A stretch of 64,000 bases of DNA from Bacteroidota bacterium (lineage in GTDB: Bacteria > Bacteroidota > Bacteroidia > Bacteroidales > Paludibacteraceae), in assembly GCA_030706455.1 (NCBI GenBank), contig JAUZOL010000002.1:31328-95327 (forward strand), in the 5' to 3' direction. Shown here piece by piece: positions 28,891 to 39,800 of this stretch. Every line of letters starts with the position of its first letter. The first letter of the stretch is position 1. The notes beneath the pieces were generated by a model that worked only from the letters and a program-made list of their open reading frames with translations, ran no database searches and was not told where the DNA came from. The translations under genes and the position numbers were made by a program.

Positions 28891-29673
28891 CTATTTTTTT
28901 TGATATACCTTCACCCAATCAACTACAAAAACATCCGGAAAAACGGTATGTTCAAGACTTTTTCTGGTTTCTGGCAATTCCATGCTCAGAATCATGTATT
29001 CGGGGATGTGAGAGATGCCTTGTGTCTCTTCATAAAATTTATATCCGTCGATAAAAAAAACATACTTTTCGGGAGTCCATTCAAAGCCGTACACATGAAA
29101 CCCTTTGCTTAATCCTTTCAGATAACTCTTCATTGGTCCGACAGACTGCATATGGGGGCCGTACGCCCAGTGAAGCGAATGGGTTAAAGTATCTGTTCCA
29201 ATCTCTTTAAAGAACTCGAAAATGTCCATTTCCGTGCCATATCTGGCAGGATCTTCACCCTTAAAGATTTCCGGGGACTGAATCCAGAACGCAGCCCAAA
29301 CGCCTATCGACTCCTGTAGCTTTGCCCGGCACTCGAAATAGCCGTATTTCGGTTGGAAATGATTAGCCGTTCCAACGGCACTACCCAGTATGCTGTCACC
29401 TTTTTGCAAAGCATACAGTTTGAGATATCCGCCTTCCACTTTTACAGCCTCAGCCGAATTATAACCGATCCGGCGAGGCCCTACCCCTCGCACATTCCAT
29501 TTGGTTGTATCCAGCGATTTGCCGTTAAACTGATCTTCCCAAACCAACGAGTAGCCCATCGATTTAGGCGACATCCGTTTTTGCGACATTGCATTATTTG
29601 TCATCTTCGTCTGTCCAAACGATATCACTGCGCACAATGACAAAACAAACGTTATGATTCCCAGTCGTTTCAT
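28891..29673 (-). CDS. secreted glycoside hydrolase family 16 enzyme
   Basis: 260-residue beta-jelly-roll hydrolase with a signal peptide (about 1-20). The catalytic motif is TEMDIFEFF: nucleophile Glu148, assisting Asp150 and acid/base Glu153, the beta-bulge ExDxxE form typical of laminarinase-like GH16. WEDQFNGKSLDTTKWNV at the start and DWVKVYQ at the end frame the single domain. GH16 cleaves beta-1,3 or beta-1,4 links in beta-glucans, agar, porphyran or related glycans; the subfamily cannot be decided by eye. It lies 11 bases after the GH89 stop. Confidence 0.9.
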   Translation of the reverse strand: MKRLGIITFVLSLCAVISFGQTKMTNNAMSQKRMSPKSMGYSLVWEDQFNGKSLDTTKWNVRGVGPRRIGYNSAEAVKVEGGYLKLYALQKGDSILGSAVGTANHFQPKYGYFECRAKLQESIGVWAAFWIQSPEIFKGEDPARYGTEMDIFEFFKEIGTDTLTHSLHWAYGPHMQSVGPMKSYLKGLSKGFHVYGFEWTPEKYVFFIDGYKFYEETQGISHIPEYMILSMELPETRKSLEHTVFPDVFVVDWVKVYQKK

Positions 29674-29684
29674 TATATACAGGT

Positions 29685-31913
29685 TTATTCTCTCGTTATT
29701 TCATAGGTTCGTTCAAGAACCGGTTGATACTTATGAAACAGCTTTTTCGCCATTTCCACAGAATTACCCAGCGGCACTTCCGGATAAACGGGAGTTGTTT
29801 GGTTTACCCATTTCCATTCAAAGCTTGCAATCTGTTGATTTATCTTGTCAAGAGCAGGCTTTTCATTTGTCAATGCTGACTGTTTGATTGCCTCAAAGAA
29901 AATCTGCCAGCGTTGTTTATAAAAGTCTTTCATGAGTCCGGCCCACTGTTTGCAGGCATAATCGTGCAAAACACTCTTCTCTCCACCCCACAAAGTTATC
30001 TGGTCGCGGGCATTTTTTTCATAAAGAACTCTTTCCTGATCCGTATGGCCACATCTTTTGGCAGATTCGATCCACGGACCCAACAAAAAATCTTTTTGTG
30101 TTGCCAGTAAATCGTCAAGGTCGTCAAGCAAAAAAAGAAAGTCGCCTGTCAGTTTTTCCAAGCTGCCCTTATCTCCTTTAGCATAAGCTGAAGCGATCGC
30201 CGAGTGCAATGTGTCTGCATAATTCACCAACACCTGACGGGTCAAATCCACGAGGTCATACCGAAATCCATCGCTTTGTTGTAAGTTCGAAGATGCTTTA
30301 ACCATCAATTTCCATGCTGGCAACAAAGCTTCTGATTTATACTCGCGCTTCGGAGTTCCCCGTTGAAGTGTAGGCCGGGAGGTGATCACGTTTTGCGAAC
30401 CATCATCCTGGTTATCGGAAGCATACACTGTGTTATGCAAAATTACCCAAGCTTTCAGCGCATCTTCGTTCACCTTGCCATATCTTCGGATCACGTATCC
30501 TTTGAGCCAGCTATCCACATCAATTGGTTGTCTGTTCCATACGTTTTCGAGCATCAACTCATACATCACCGGATTCTGTTCAATTGCCTCGGGAGTTAGT
30601 CCAACGCCCACCATATTGCCTGATTTCGGATCATTCAAGGCTGCAGAAGGAGCAGTGGCAACGGTTTTCAGATTTCCCCGCATACTGACATTGCCTCCGA
30701 AGTTGTGCAACATGCACCACATCCAGGGCTTTCCATAGTAGGCATCCGTTTGCTGCCACACGGGATGGGTTTCACTCCAGAGGTCGAGTATTATCATTCG
30801 GTTTCCGGGAACGGCATTTAAGACCGCTTTCATCTGAGCCGGTTTCCAAAAATCAGACTGGTAATAGAACATCCAGCCCTGCATGACCCAGATTGCTTTC
30901 GGGTCTGCGGATTTCATTACGCCATAAATTTTACCACTCACATTACTCAGATAAGTGGTGTCATTTGTTGGTGGAAGGTTTTCGTTGAATGTATCCGACG
31001 AATAGAGATGATCCGTTCCATATAGTTTTGTCTCTTCTTCGATAAAAAGCTTTCCTATTTTCTCAAACATAGGGTCTTGAGGATCGAGAATATTAACCTG
31101 AGGATAGTCAAGCCAGGTCGTTTTTTTGAGTGAAGCTTCAGGATACTTTTCATTAAATGCAGGAGGAACATGACCGGTAAACGCCGGCAAAACGGGAGTC
31201 ATTCCCAATTCCCGCTCACGAGCCAGAATTTGCTTTTGTAAGGTCTCATGATCTGTCATCCAGCTTTTGGGCAGAGGGCCTCCCCAGCCGTCGAGATTGC
31301 CCATCCAGAACCAACTAAAATAAGCCGGCCCGCTAAAAAACGACTCCAGTTCTTTGTCCGTAAATCCCAGTTTACGGTACACGTTGTACCACACGATATT
31401 CTGTCCGGTAAGAGCCAGCGGCATATTAATCCCGTTAAGCGCCATATAGTCTATCTCTTTTTGCCAGCGGTTCCAGTCCCACCAGCTCATAGAATAGTTG
31501 AAGGTGCAGTAGTTGAGATAATAGCGGTAGTTATACGGAGTGTCTTTGTGTATTTTGGTCGGAACGGCCGGTAAGGTTGCCGGCAATGTCAAATTCGTAC
31601 CATTCCAGGTGATCTGGCAATGACAATAATTCTTCAGATAATAGTTCAACGCGCTGGCTACCGAAACGCCATTAGTTCCCCGCAAAATGATTTTACCATC
31701 TTTGCTTTCCAGTTCGAACCAGTCGTTTTTATCCAGCTTATCAGCCATCTCCACTACAACTTTATCGGACAGCCTTGGTACTACCCGCTTCACAAGAGCA
31801 TAGGCAGCAGCAGTTTGACGTCCAGCATCAGCTTTACAACAAGGAATTATAAAAAAACTCAATATTGCAATGATGCAACAATACAAATACGGAACTTTTG
31901 CTTTTATTGTCAT
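29685..31913 (-). CDS. GH89 alpha-N-acetylglucosaminidase
   Basis: 742 residues from the ATG at 31911-31913, which starts a lipoprotein-type signal (FFIIPCCKAD). Homologue of human NAGLU, which removes terminal alpha-linked N-acetylglucosamine. Domains: small N-terminal alpha/beta domain (about 30-110), TIM barrel (about 110-450) with YNYRYYLNYCTFNYSMSWWD, GPAYFSWFWMGN and MLHNFGGN, and an alpha-helical C-terminal domain. By alignment from memory with NAGLU (Glu316, Glu446), the catalytic acids are Glu311 in TFNEN and Glu442 in LTPEAIEQN; spacing is 131 versus 130. It lies 59 bases after GHL10 copy B. Confidence 0.93.
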   Translation of the reverse strand: MTIKAKVPYLYCCIIAILSFFIIPCCKADAGRQTAAAYALVKRVVPRLSDKVVVEMADKLDKNDWFELESKDGKIILRGTNGVSVASALNYYLKNYCHCQITWNGTNLTLPATLPAVPTKIHKDTPYNYRYYLNYCTFNYSMSWWDWNRWQKEIDYMALNGINMPLALTGQNIVWYNVYRKLGFTDKELESFFSGPAYFSWFWMGNLDGWGGPLPKSWMTDHETLQKQILARERELGMTPVLPAFTGHVPPAFNEKYPEASLKKTTWLDYPQVNILDPQDPMFEKIGKLFIEEETKLYGTDHLYSSDTFNENLPPTNDTTYLSNVSGKIYGVMKSADPKAIWVMQGWMFYYQSDFWKPAQMKAVLNAVPGNRMIILDLWSETHPVWQQTDAYYGKPWMWCMLHNFGGNVSMRGNLKTVATAPSAALNDPKSGNMVGVGLTPEAIEQNPVMYELMLENVWNRQPIDVDSWLKGYVIRRYGKVNEDALKAWVILHNTVYASDNQDDGSQNVITSRPTLQRGTPKREYKSEALLPAWKLMVKASSNLQQSDGFRYDLVDLTRQVLVNYADTLHSAIASAYAKGDKGSLEKLTGDFLFLLDDLDDLLATQKDFLLGPWIESAKRCGHTDQERVLYEKNARDQITLWGGEKSVLHDYACKQWAGLMKDFYKQRWQIFFEAIKQSALTNEKPALDKINQQIASFEWKWVNQTTPVYPEVPLGNSVEMAKKLFHKYQPVLERTYEITRE

Positions 31914-31972
31914 TATTTTCGGGAAAGATAAAATACTAAATTTAAGCTCAATCATGAGCTTAATTCTATTCG

Positions 31973-33340
31973 CTATTTTCCTGCCAAACCCTGAGAAATG
32001 GCTGATTTTACATCGTCATACAACTGCTTATTAAACTGATTGGCTGTCGGGTCATCGATATGCACGAGATCAAACAGCATAACACCTTTGGTTTGTTGCA
32101 ACAGCATAACAATCGCATTTTTCATGTTCGACAAATCGCTCCATGAGGTATTCCCTATATCTATTGCTCCATAGTGAATATTCGCATTTTTCAATACCCG
32201 GTTCGCTCCGTCAATCTGTCCCTGCACAGTCCACCATCCTGCTCCGTTAAGTGCTGGCGTATAATTACCCGTCATAAACATATCCAGCAATTCGGCATAG
32301 CCAGTGTTTTTATAGGTAGATGTTGCCCACGAAAATTCGGAAGACGGATCATAAGTTTTGCTTGCCCAGTTGACTCCAACATTATAGTAAGAATCATACC
32401 ATGCTCCCGAATAAGAACAAAAGGCAAGGTGTGGCTTAATCGCTTTGATAGCATCACGGGTTTTTGACACAAAATCATGTATGGTCTGCGCCCGGAATTC
32501 CAACCATTTTTTATATTGTGAACCTGTCACATTCGGAACAACAGAACCATTAGAGGTTGTCCATGACTGCACAATATCCGTTGCCTTGACACTCGACAAA
32601 CCTGCCCAATCTTTGAATTTTGCCAGCGTATAGTCCGAAAAGTCGGCGCAAATATCATAAAACCGACAGTAATCCAGCACGAAGCCATCGATGTTGTAAT
32701 TTGTCACCACTTCTTTAATGAGCGACAATTCGTAGCTTTGCGCCAACGGTTGCAATGGATTGAGCATGCCATACGAGTACACATCCGTTATGTTTTGTAC
32801 GGTTCCCATTGCCGTCATCACCTGGCTCTGGATGGCCGAAAAGGATGGATCATTGAATACTTTTCCATATTTAACGCCGTAATAATTCATTCCCTCGGCA
32901 AATACGCTCATCGAAACAAAAACCTTCAGCCCTTTCTTTTTGGCTTCTGTGATAGCACTTTGCAGATAATCGAATCCGTCGGCCTGCGTGTATCCGTTCC
33001 AGGTTTTCAGTTGTTGCGCAATCTGTGAATTGTAACTCACCAAACCGGGAATTCCTTTCACATCCAGCACAATACCTTTTGCTCCCATATCAGCAATTTT
33101 CTGAAAGGTAGCTGCCATTTTGTCGGCGGTTCCCAATCGGGAAAAGTTGGCTGCGGCTTCAATCCACACAATAACCGGAGCTTTATTAAACAGGTTGACA
33201 ATTGCCGTATCGGATGTGGAAGTTGTAGGATCCGTTTTTGTTGTATCGGGAGGTAATTTCACATCCGATTTACCACACGACACAACCAGTGCATGAAAAC
33301 AGGCTATCAGCAAAACAAAACACAATAGTTTCTTTCTCAT
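31973..33340 (-). CDS. GHL10 lipoprotein (copy B)
   Basis: 455 residues from the ATG at 33338-33340. The signal ends in a lipobox (ALVVSC), followed by a Thr/Asp/Ser-rich linker, so it is probably a lipoprotein. The barrel repeats the GHL10 motifs of copy A: APVIVWIEAAANFSRL, GIVLDVKGIPGLVSY, LKVFVSMSVFAEGMNYYG, YSYGMLNPLQP, DGFVLDYCRFYD and GVMLFDLVHIDD. It is the first gene after a hairpin that ends the SusC-SusD-DUF5018 segment. Confidence 0.82.
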   Translation of the reverse strand: MRKKLLCFVLLIACFHALVVSCGKSDVKLPPDTTKTDPTTSTSDTAIVNLFNKAPVIVWIEAAANFSRLGTADKMAATFQKIADMGAKGIVLDVKGIPGLVSYNSQIAQQLKTWNGYTQADGFDYLQSAITEAKKKGLKVFVSMSVFAEGMNYYGVKYGKVFNDPSFSAIQSQVMTAMGTVQNITDVYSYGMLNPLQPLAQSYELSLIKEVVTNYNIDGFVLDYCRFYDICADFSDYTLAKFKDWAGLSSVKATDIVQSWTTSNGSVVPNVTGSQYKKWLEFRAQTIHDFVSKTRDAIKAIKPHLAFCSYSGAWYDSYYNVGVNWASKTYDPSSEFSWATSTYKNTGYAELLDMFMTGNYTPALNGAGWWTVQGQIDGANRVLKNANIHYGAIDIGNTSWSDLSNMKNAIVMLLQQTKGVMLFDLVHIDDPTANQFNKQLYDDVKSAISQGLAGK

Positions 33341-33369
33341 ATTCGTACAGATAGTAATAACACAACCAA

Positions 33370-33407
33370 ACATTTAACAGCAGGTTTTATAACCTACCGT
33401 TAAATGT
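33370..33407 (-). terminator. terminator or attenuator hairpin after the SusCD/DUF5018 genes
   Basis: Outer arms ACATTTAAC and GTTAAATGT (nine pairs) enclose a 3+3 internal loop and an inner AGGTT/AACCT stem. The minus-strand tail reads TTGGTTGTGTTATT. It lies between the DUF5018 stop and the GHL10 start, so it could reduce transcription of the enzyme genes relative to the transport genes. Confidence 0.6.
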
Positions 33408-33420
33408 CATGGTCTTTGAA

Positions 33421-35100
33421 TTATATTTTAGTCGGATCAATACAACTTAACTCATATGCCGCAACCCCACCATTGGTTGCAAGGAAGTAAACAGTCATTG
33501 TAAATCCGTCAGCAGATACAGGACCTACAGCTATTTCGCCCGTAATATTCAAGTTAGGATCTGCTGATGTCAGTATATAGTCACTATCGCCACTGAATAC
33601 CCTGAACGTCGAGTATGATCCGCTGCTGCTTGAAGTTCCAATTTTAGACGGATCGGTAATGTTGAAAATATTCATTGCACTGCTATAAGGGCTTGCATCA
33701 ACAACTGCCGCATATTTGGCATTATTAAATTCAAAATATGTAAGTGCCGGGGTAGCATCGCGCTTTGCAGGCAGATAGTTTGAACTGAAAGAGGATACCA
33801 ACGTATTGGTTGATCCGTTCAGATAATCCATAAAAATTGGAAGATTAGAGCAAATAAAATAGTTCGATGTTGCTGCCGTCCCAGTTGGAACTGCTTTAGC
33901 CACCCATCCCCAGGCTTTTGAATATACCAGAACTTCAGGATCGGGAGAAACGATGTTTCCGCCTTTAACAACCCATTTTAAGATACGGTTAGGGCCACCA
34001 GCTCCACCGCCGGATCCATCTGTTGTCGACATGATGACTGCATCTCCGTCAAGATCTCCGTAAACTGACAACTTTCTACCATAAAAATTGCTGTTGACGC
34101 ATGACCAGTCCGTGCTGCGAGCCAGAAGTTTAGGTGCGGAAGTTGCATTATCCCAACGGAACAAGCATACATTCTCACCTGCATATAGATTGTTAATCCC
34201 CACAATATGCCCTTTACTGTCGTTTGCTACCGCATAGAGTCCGTTCACACCGGATACATTCAGGTCTCCGGCATAATTTCCGGTCTTACGATCATAGTAT
34301 TTAGCAGAAGATCCTCCGTCCCACTCGTTTGAACTTGGCAATACAATATAGTTTCCGCTTACTGCAATTGAAATCTGTCGATAACTATCAAAGCCCATAT
34401 CGCCGGCAGATTTGAACCATAGTTTCTTCGCGGAATAAAAGCCCTGATCAACTTTCACCGGAGTTCCCATCTTTACCGTATAAACAACTGAGGTCCCGTC
34501 ATCGGCAGTAACTGTATATTGTACAGGGTTGGTATAATCGTGAACAGTTGCCGGATCCGGAGAAATTTTTGCGTAATATGACAATTCAACGGTTGCCGTT
34601 TGCTTCGAAATATCTTCGGATGTATAAGGAATGATGACTGTATTATTGACCACAATTCCGCTTATACCTGACTCGTTCAGCTTAAACGATTTAATCTCCT
34701 TGCTACTGCTTCTTTTGCGTACGGCCGTAATGGTATACTCCTTAACGTCTCCATTCTGGGCTTTCAATTGAAAAGTTTTAGGAGAGGTGAGATTTACCAG
34801 ACCAAAAGACGGAGTCATTATAGCATTGTTCGGCAAAGTAGCCGTCACAAACAAACTGTCAAGTTTTGTTTCAGTATAGCTTCCTTCCGGATAATACCAG
34901 GGAATTTCAACCGTCAGCTTTGAATCGTAAGGTTCTCCTGTCGTTGCGGTAAACCCTCCGGTTCCATTTGCAAAAGTTACATACAAAGAGGTCATTGAGT
35001 TTTTATCGCTCTTTGTCTTAAACATAGGATCTATGTCTGCACATCCGTTAAGCAGGATCAATAATAGCGCAAATAACGGAAATATTATTTTTTTGTTCAT
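33421..35100 (-). CDS. DUF5018-type surface glycan-binding lipoprotein
   Basis: 559 residues with a lipoprotein signal (lipobox LLNGC, Cys21). Two Ig-like N-terminal modules (about 35-130 and 135-215), marked by GDVKEYTITAVRKR and GTSVVYTVKMG, resemble DUF5018/DUF4971-type repeats. The C-terminal half (about 220-559) looks like a beta-propeller, with repeating strands. It occupies the position directly after SusD where surface glycan-binding proteins are found. Ligand binding is inferred from position and architecture. It starts 92 bases after the SusD stop, with a small hairpin in the gap. Confidence 0.8.
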   Translation of the reverse strand: MNKKIIFPLFALLLILLNGCADIDPMFKTKSDKNSMTSLYVTFANGTGGFTATTGEPYDSKLTVEIPWYYPEGSYTETKLDSLFVTATLPNNAIMTPSFGLVNLTSPKTFQLKAQNGDVKEYTITAVRKRSSSKEIKSFKLNESGISGIVVNNTVIIPYTSEDISKQTATVELSYYAKISPDPATVHDYTNPVQYTVTADDGTSVVYTVKMGTPVKVDQGFYSAKKLWFKSAGDMGFDSYRQISIAVSGNYIVLPSSNEWDGGSSAKYYDRKTGNYAGDLNVSGVNGLYAVANDSKGHIVGINNLYAGENVCLFRWDNATSAPKLLARSTDWSCVNSNFYGRKLSVYGDLDGDAVIMSTTDGSGGGAGGPNRILKWVVKGGNIVSPDPEVLVYSKAWGWVAKAVPTGTAATSNYFICSNLPIFMDYLNGSTNTLVSSFSSNYLPAKRDATPALTYFEFNNAKYAAVVDASPYSSAMNIFNITDPSKIGTSSSSGSYSTFRVFSGDSDYILTSADPNLNITGEIAVGPVSADGFTMTVYFLATNGGVAAYELSCIDPTKI

Positions 35101-35133
35101 AATATACTTGATTTAGATGCCGGTTCCGACACA

Positions 35134-35156
35134 TTGCAGACTGACTTAATCTGCAA
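35134..35156 (-). repeat. small hairpin between susD and the surface lipoprotein gene
   Basis: Seven-base arms TTGCAGA and TCTGCAA around a nine-base loop, within the transcript. It may influence mRNA processing or stability. There is no T-run, so it is not a clear terminator. Confidence 0.35.
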
Positions 35157-35192
35157 CGTATCTGAAGCCCGTCAATAGATTTCACTATTCAA

Positions 35193-36845
35193 TTACCATC
35201 CGGTTATTTGTTCACACAACGGATTATTAGTTATTTCCGAAGAAGGGATCGGGAATGCATAGAACTTTGACGGAAACTGACGAGGTGCATCATCACAGGT
35301 AATATAATCGTAGGTATATGTTCCTCCTCCATTGTCTGTGGTTTTGAGGCCGTGCACATAGAGTCCGGTCAGTTTGCCTGCGGCATCTTTCCATCTGCGT
35401 AAATCCCAGTAGCGATGTCCTTCACAAGCAAGTTCAAGCTTACGTTCCTTTTTGATCTGATCAAGGAGAGTAGTTCCTGACAAATTTAAGGATGGTAGTC
35501 CTACCCGGTTTCTTACCTTGTTTATGGCACCGTTTGCATCGTCTGTTTTGGTCAAATGATATGCCGCCTCAGCAAAATTCAGATAAACTTCTGCCAAACG
35601 TATTTCAACCAAAGGTTGCGAACTCTTTACATTAATCAGATCTGTATGGGTTTCATCCACATATTTTCTCAAGTAATATCCGGTAACAGAAGCTCCTTTA
35701 TTGCTACCTGCTGCCGGTGGGTAAGCAACCCAACCGTCTTTTCCGCCTTCGAAAGGTTCAATAGTTCTGCCTTTCCACGTTGAACCGGGATAAAGTACCG
35801 TTGCCTGAAAGCGTGGTTCGAGACTTGCCCAGGGAGGAGTGGTTGTTACATTAGCTGAATGCCATGCCGACCAGTCAACAATTCCACCACCGGCATATTC
35901 ATACGATTCCACCAGTTCCTGTGTAGGCTGGATGTCTCCACCGAAACCTGCATAATCACCACCAGGACTTGCAATGAAATCGAAATTGTGTGTCAATTGC
36001 GGATAATTGTAGCGATATTCCAGAATGGCTTCTTTATTCCCGTCTCCAAAATATGAACCGAATGCTTTAGAATATGAACTATTTAAGGCATATGTACCAT
36101 CAGTTACCATTGCCAACACTTTATTCGCAGCGTCATAAGCATCCTGCCAACGTTCGGCATAAAGCATTGCCCTTGATTTCATTGCATAGGCCGCACCCTT
36201 GGTAACACGTCCGGCATCGGAACTTCCCCATACCTGAGGAAGGTTTGTTGCTGCGAAATCAAGATCGGCAGCAACAAAATCCCAACACTGAGTTGCGGTG
36301 CTACGTGCATGATTTTTTTCTGTCGTCAGTTGATCCATCAGAATTACACTTCCATGATTACGCATGAGCAGGAAGTAAAGGTATCCCCTGAAGAATCGAG
36401 CCTCAGCCTTGAGACGTGTCTTAACAGTAGCATCAAATTTCGCTGTATTGTCAATCCCGTTAATAAATTGATTAATTAATCGAATTGAATTATAAGCATC
36501 ACCCCAGATGCTCAGCGAGTTTTGATCAGGTGTAACCAAGCTGGGTGTTGTTGCGTATAAATTCGCTACTGCTCCATTAGAACCGATGGTACTTCCGGCA
36601 CATTTCTCTATATCGGTAAGTCCGTCAACATACATGCAGCCACTCAGGTATTCGCCACCAAACAAACCATAGCTACTCAAAATCGGATAAAACGAGTTCA
36701 TATAAAGCTTGGCATTAGTTTCACTGCTAAATGCAGTACTTTCTTTATATGAATCGGTAGATTCGGGTGTCAAAAAATCGTTACAACCAGTAAAACCAAG
36801 AGCTGCAACCGTAAAAATAAGGCAGATAAAATATTTTTTCATCAC
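35193..36845 (-). CDS. SusD/RagB-like outer-membrane lipoprotein
   Basis: 550-residue lipoprotein (lipobox ALGFTGC, Cys21) of the classical SusD/RagB type. The TPR-like helical scaffold includes EARFFRGYLYFLLMRNHG, and a C-terminal SusD_RagB region contains RLAEVYLNFAEAAY and KKERKLELACEGHRYWDLRR, the family hallmark. It caps the SusC encoded just upstream (15-base gap) and binds oligosaccharides at the surface. The ligand should be the glycan attacked by the GH89, GH16 and GH2 enzymes downstream. Confidence 0.95.
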   Translation of the reverse strand: MMKKYFICLIFTVAALGFTGCNDFLTPESTDSYKESTAFSSETNAKLYMNSFYPILSSYGLFGGEYLSGCMYVDGLTDIEKCAGSTIGSNGAVANLYATTPSLVTPDQNSLSIWGDAYNSIRLINQFINGIDNTAKFDATVKTRLKAEARFFRGYLYFLLMRNHGSVILMDQLTTEKNHARSTATQCWDFVAADLDFAATNLPQVWGSSDAGRVTKGAAYAMKSRAMLYAERWQDAYDAANKVLAMVTDGTYALNSSYSKAFGSYFGDGNKEAILEYRYNYPQLTHNFDFIASPGGDYAGFGGDIQPTQELVESYEYAGGGIVDWSAWHSANVTTTPPWASLEPRFQATVLYPGSTWKGRTIEPFEGGKDGWVAYPPAAGSNKGASVTGYYLRKYVDETHTDLINVKSSQPLVEIRLAEVYLNFAEAAYHLTKTDDANGAINKVRNRVGLPSLNLSGTTLLDQIKKERKLELACEGHRYWDLRRWKDAAGKLTGLYVHGLKTTDNGGGTYTYDYITCDDAPRQFPSKFYAFPIPSSEITNNPLCEQITGW

Positions 36846-36860
36846 AATAATCTCCTATCA

Positions 36861-39800
36861 TTAAAATTTAACGGAAGCGCCTATACTATAGGTTTTCTGT
36901 TGTGGATAATAACCATTGCTAACATTAGGTGCCTCCGGATCAAGGTATTTGAATGCCGATAAAGTAAAGAGGTTGGTTCCTGCCAGATAAATACGAGCAC
37001 TAAATTTCAGCTTTTTCGTAATCGATTTTGGCAATGTATAACCGATCTGCATATTCTTAAGACGAGCATACGATCCGTCAACAATCCATAAGGTAGATGC
37101 CCAGTTATTTTCTGCTCTCCATTGATTATCGAGTCTTGGATATTTTCCATTTGTATTACTCGGAGACCAGGCTCCTTCAATAAGATATCTGGGTGAATTT
37201 CCGTTGTTGTAGAAGGTACGTGTAAACTGAGTATCATCCCATCCGATGCCATCATACCATCCCATAAGAGCATTGTCGCAGATGGCAGCACCTTGAATAA
37301 GGAAAGAAAAGTCAAAATTTTTCCATGAGGATGTGAAATTTAAGCCAAAGTTAAGTTCGGGGGTACTGCTACGACCGATGACTGTTTTGTCCTGATCGTA
37401 AGTAATTTTTCCGTCTCCATTAATATCTTTATATTTTATATCTCCGGCTTTGGATGCACTTTGAGTCGGACTGGTAGCAGCCTCGTTATCTGTTTTGAAG
37501 AGACCAAGCGCAATCAAACCGATCTTCGCTCCGATTGACTTACCTACAAGACTTTCATATTCGGGTATACCTACAGATTCATCTATATTGAGAATCCGGT
37601 TATGAGCCCAGCTTATATTTCCTCTTACCGAGTAATTGAAATCACCTATTTTATGACGATGATTCAGTACCAGTTCAAATCCGCGGACATCCACTTTCCC
37701 CGAGTTAACTGTAGATGGATAATAACCACCAACTGAAGGTGGATAAGTAGAACTTACACTCGTAAGAATATTGCTGGTAACTTTATAAAAACCGTCAAAT
37801 TCAGCGCTTAACAATCCATTCCACAATTCAAGGTCAAACCCTGCATTGAAAGTTCTCGAACGTTCCCATGTCAGATCTGTATTTGGTAAGGACGAAGGAT
37901 ACAATCCCTTTACATTATTGCCTCCGATATACGCGACCGGAGTTGAATAAAGACTGTAGCTTTGCAGGTATGGATACGAGCTATTTGCCTGGTCGTTACC
38001 CAAGGTTCCGTATGAAGCCCTGATTTTTAAATTCGTGATAGGTGTTTTCCAGTTTTTAAAGAAGTTTTCTTCGGTCACACGCCATGCCAGCGAACCGGAA
38101 GGGAATACTCCATAACGGTGGCTCGGGGCAAAATTGGTGGAAGCATCTACACGGGTAGAAATTTCTGCAATATATTTATTGTCGAATGTATAATTGAAAC
38201 GTCCTACCCAACCGGCACGATTAAGAACGGAAGTACCACTGGTCGGCATATTCGGATTCTTACTGGCATATGTAAATTCAGCAAGATCTGTAATATTATA
38301 CCCCTGAGCCGAAGCCCCCAAATAAGTTGATTTATACGAAGATTGCTCTGCTACTAAAAGAGCATTGAAAGAGTGTTTCTTAATATTACGAACATAAGTG
38401 GCAAATTCCTGAAGCGTCCAGCGGGTGCTTTGATAGTAAGCCTCACTCAACATAACGTCCGAACCGTAAGGAGATGTAGTCTCCGTCAGAGTTGTTGTTG
38501 AACTTGAAGGGTTGACATAATACAAATCATACGGTGTATAATACGATTTTGTATCGGTATAAGCTTTGTCATAACTACCCACCACTTTAAAAGACAGACC
38601 TTTGAGGAAGGGGGCATCGTATTTCAATGTCAGACTCGATTGTAACCCTGATTTATTGGCATTGTCATAACCTGACAAATCTCTTGCAGCAAGAGGGTTG
38701 TTTCCTGTATTCAGTGACGATGTAAGATATTTTCCATCGGGCGACTGAGCATTCAGGTAAGGCGCTGCCGTAATAATCTGGTTCATCAGGTTGCTGGAAA
38801 CTGAATTACCATTGGCATCAAAATTAGAGATCTGTGGTGACGTTTTATTCGACATGAAACCACTAACATCCAAAGACAATGTAAAGTCTTTTGTCACCGA
38901 GGCATCCAAATTCGAACGTAGGTTATAGCGATCATAATCAACACCTTTCACAATACCCTTTTGGTTCAGGTAACCTAACGCCGCAAAATATTTCACGTTA
39001 CTATTTCCTCCTTCCAGAGTAACATTATGGTGCATAGTAGGAGCTACAGACTTGAGCATTAACTTGGTCCAGTTTGTATTACCATAAATACCGTCAGCAT
39101 CTCCGTTGGTTACTTTTTGCACAACCGCGTCGGAAAAAGTGTGAGAACGCCCATTAATTTCATCGGCATAATTCCACCACTTCACATATTCTTCTCCGCT
39201 CAGATATTCCGGCATTCTGGTAGAGCTGCTCAACGTATATGATGTGGTATAAGTAACGGTTGGCTTATTTTCCAATCCTCTCCTGGTGGTTACCAGAATA
39301 ACTCCGTTTGCTCCACGAATACCATAAACGGCAGCGGCAGCGGCATCTTTCAAGATTGTCACGCTTTCGATTTCTGACGGATCCAAATTAGAAAACGATC
39401 GTTCGACTCCATCAACTAAAGATAAGGGGCTACCCCCTTGAGTCGTTCCAATTCCCCGCACATAAATGTTTGCATTATCATTACCTGGTTCTCCCGATTC
39501 TTGTCGAGTTGTAATACCAGAAAGCTTCCCAACCAGAGCCTGCGAAATATTGGGCAATGGAGCCCTCATAATCTCATCCGATTTAACAGCTGATACAGAA
39601 CCTGTAACCGATATTTTCTTTTGCGTCCCATACCCAACCACAACCACTTCATCAATGGCTTGTGCCGATTCGGTAAGTGATACCGAAACCGGGCCATTTC
39701 CCGAAACTTTAATCTCTTTTGTAGCAAAACCCATAAAAGAGACAACCAATACCGAACCTTCTTTTGCATTAAGAGCAAATTTCCCGTTCACATCCGTAAT

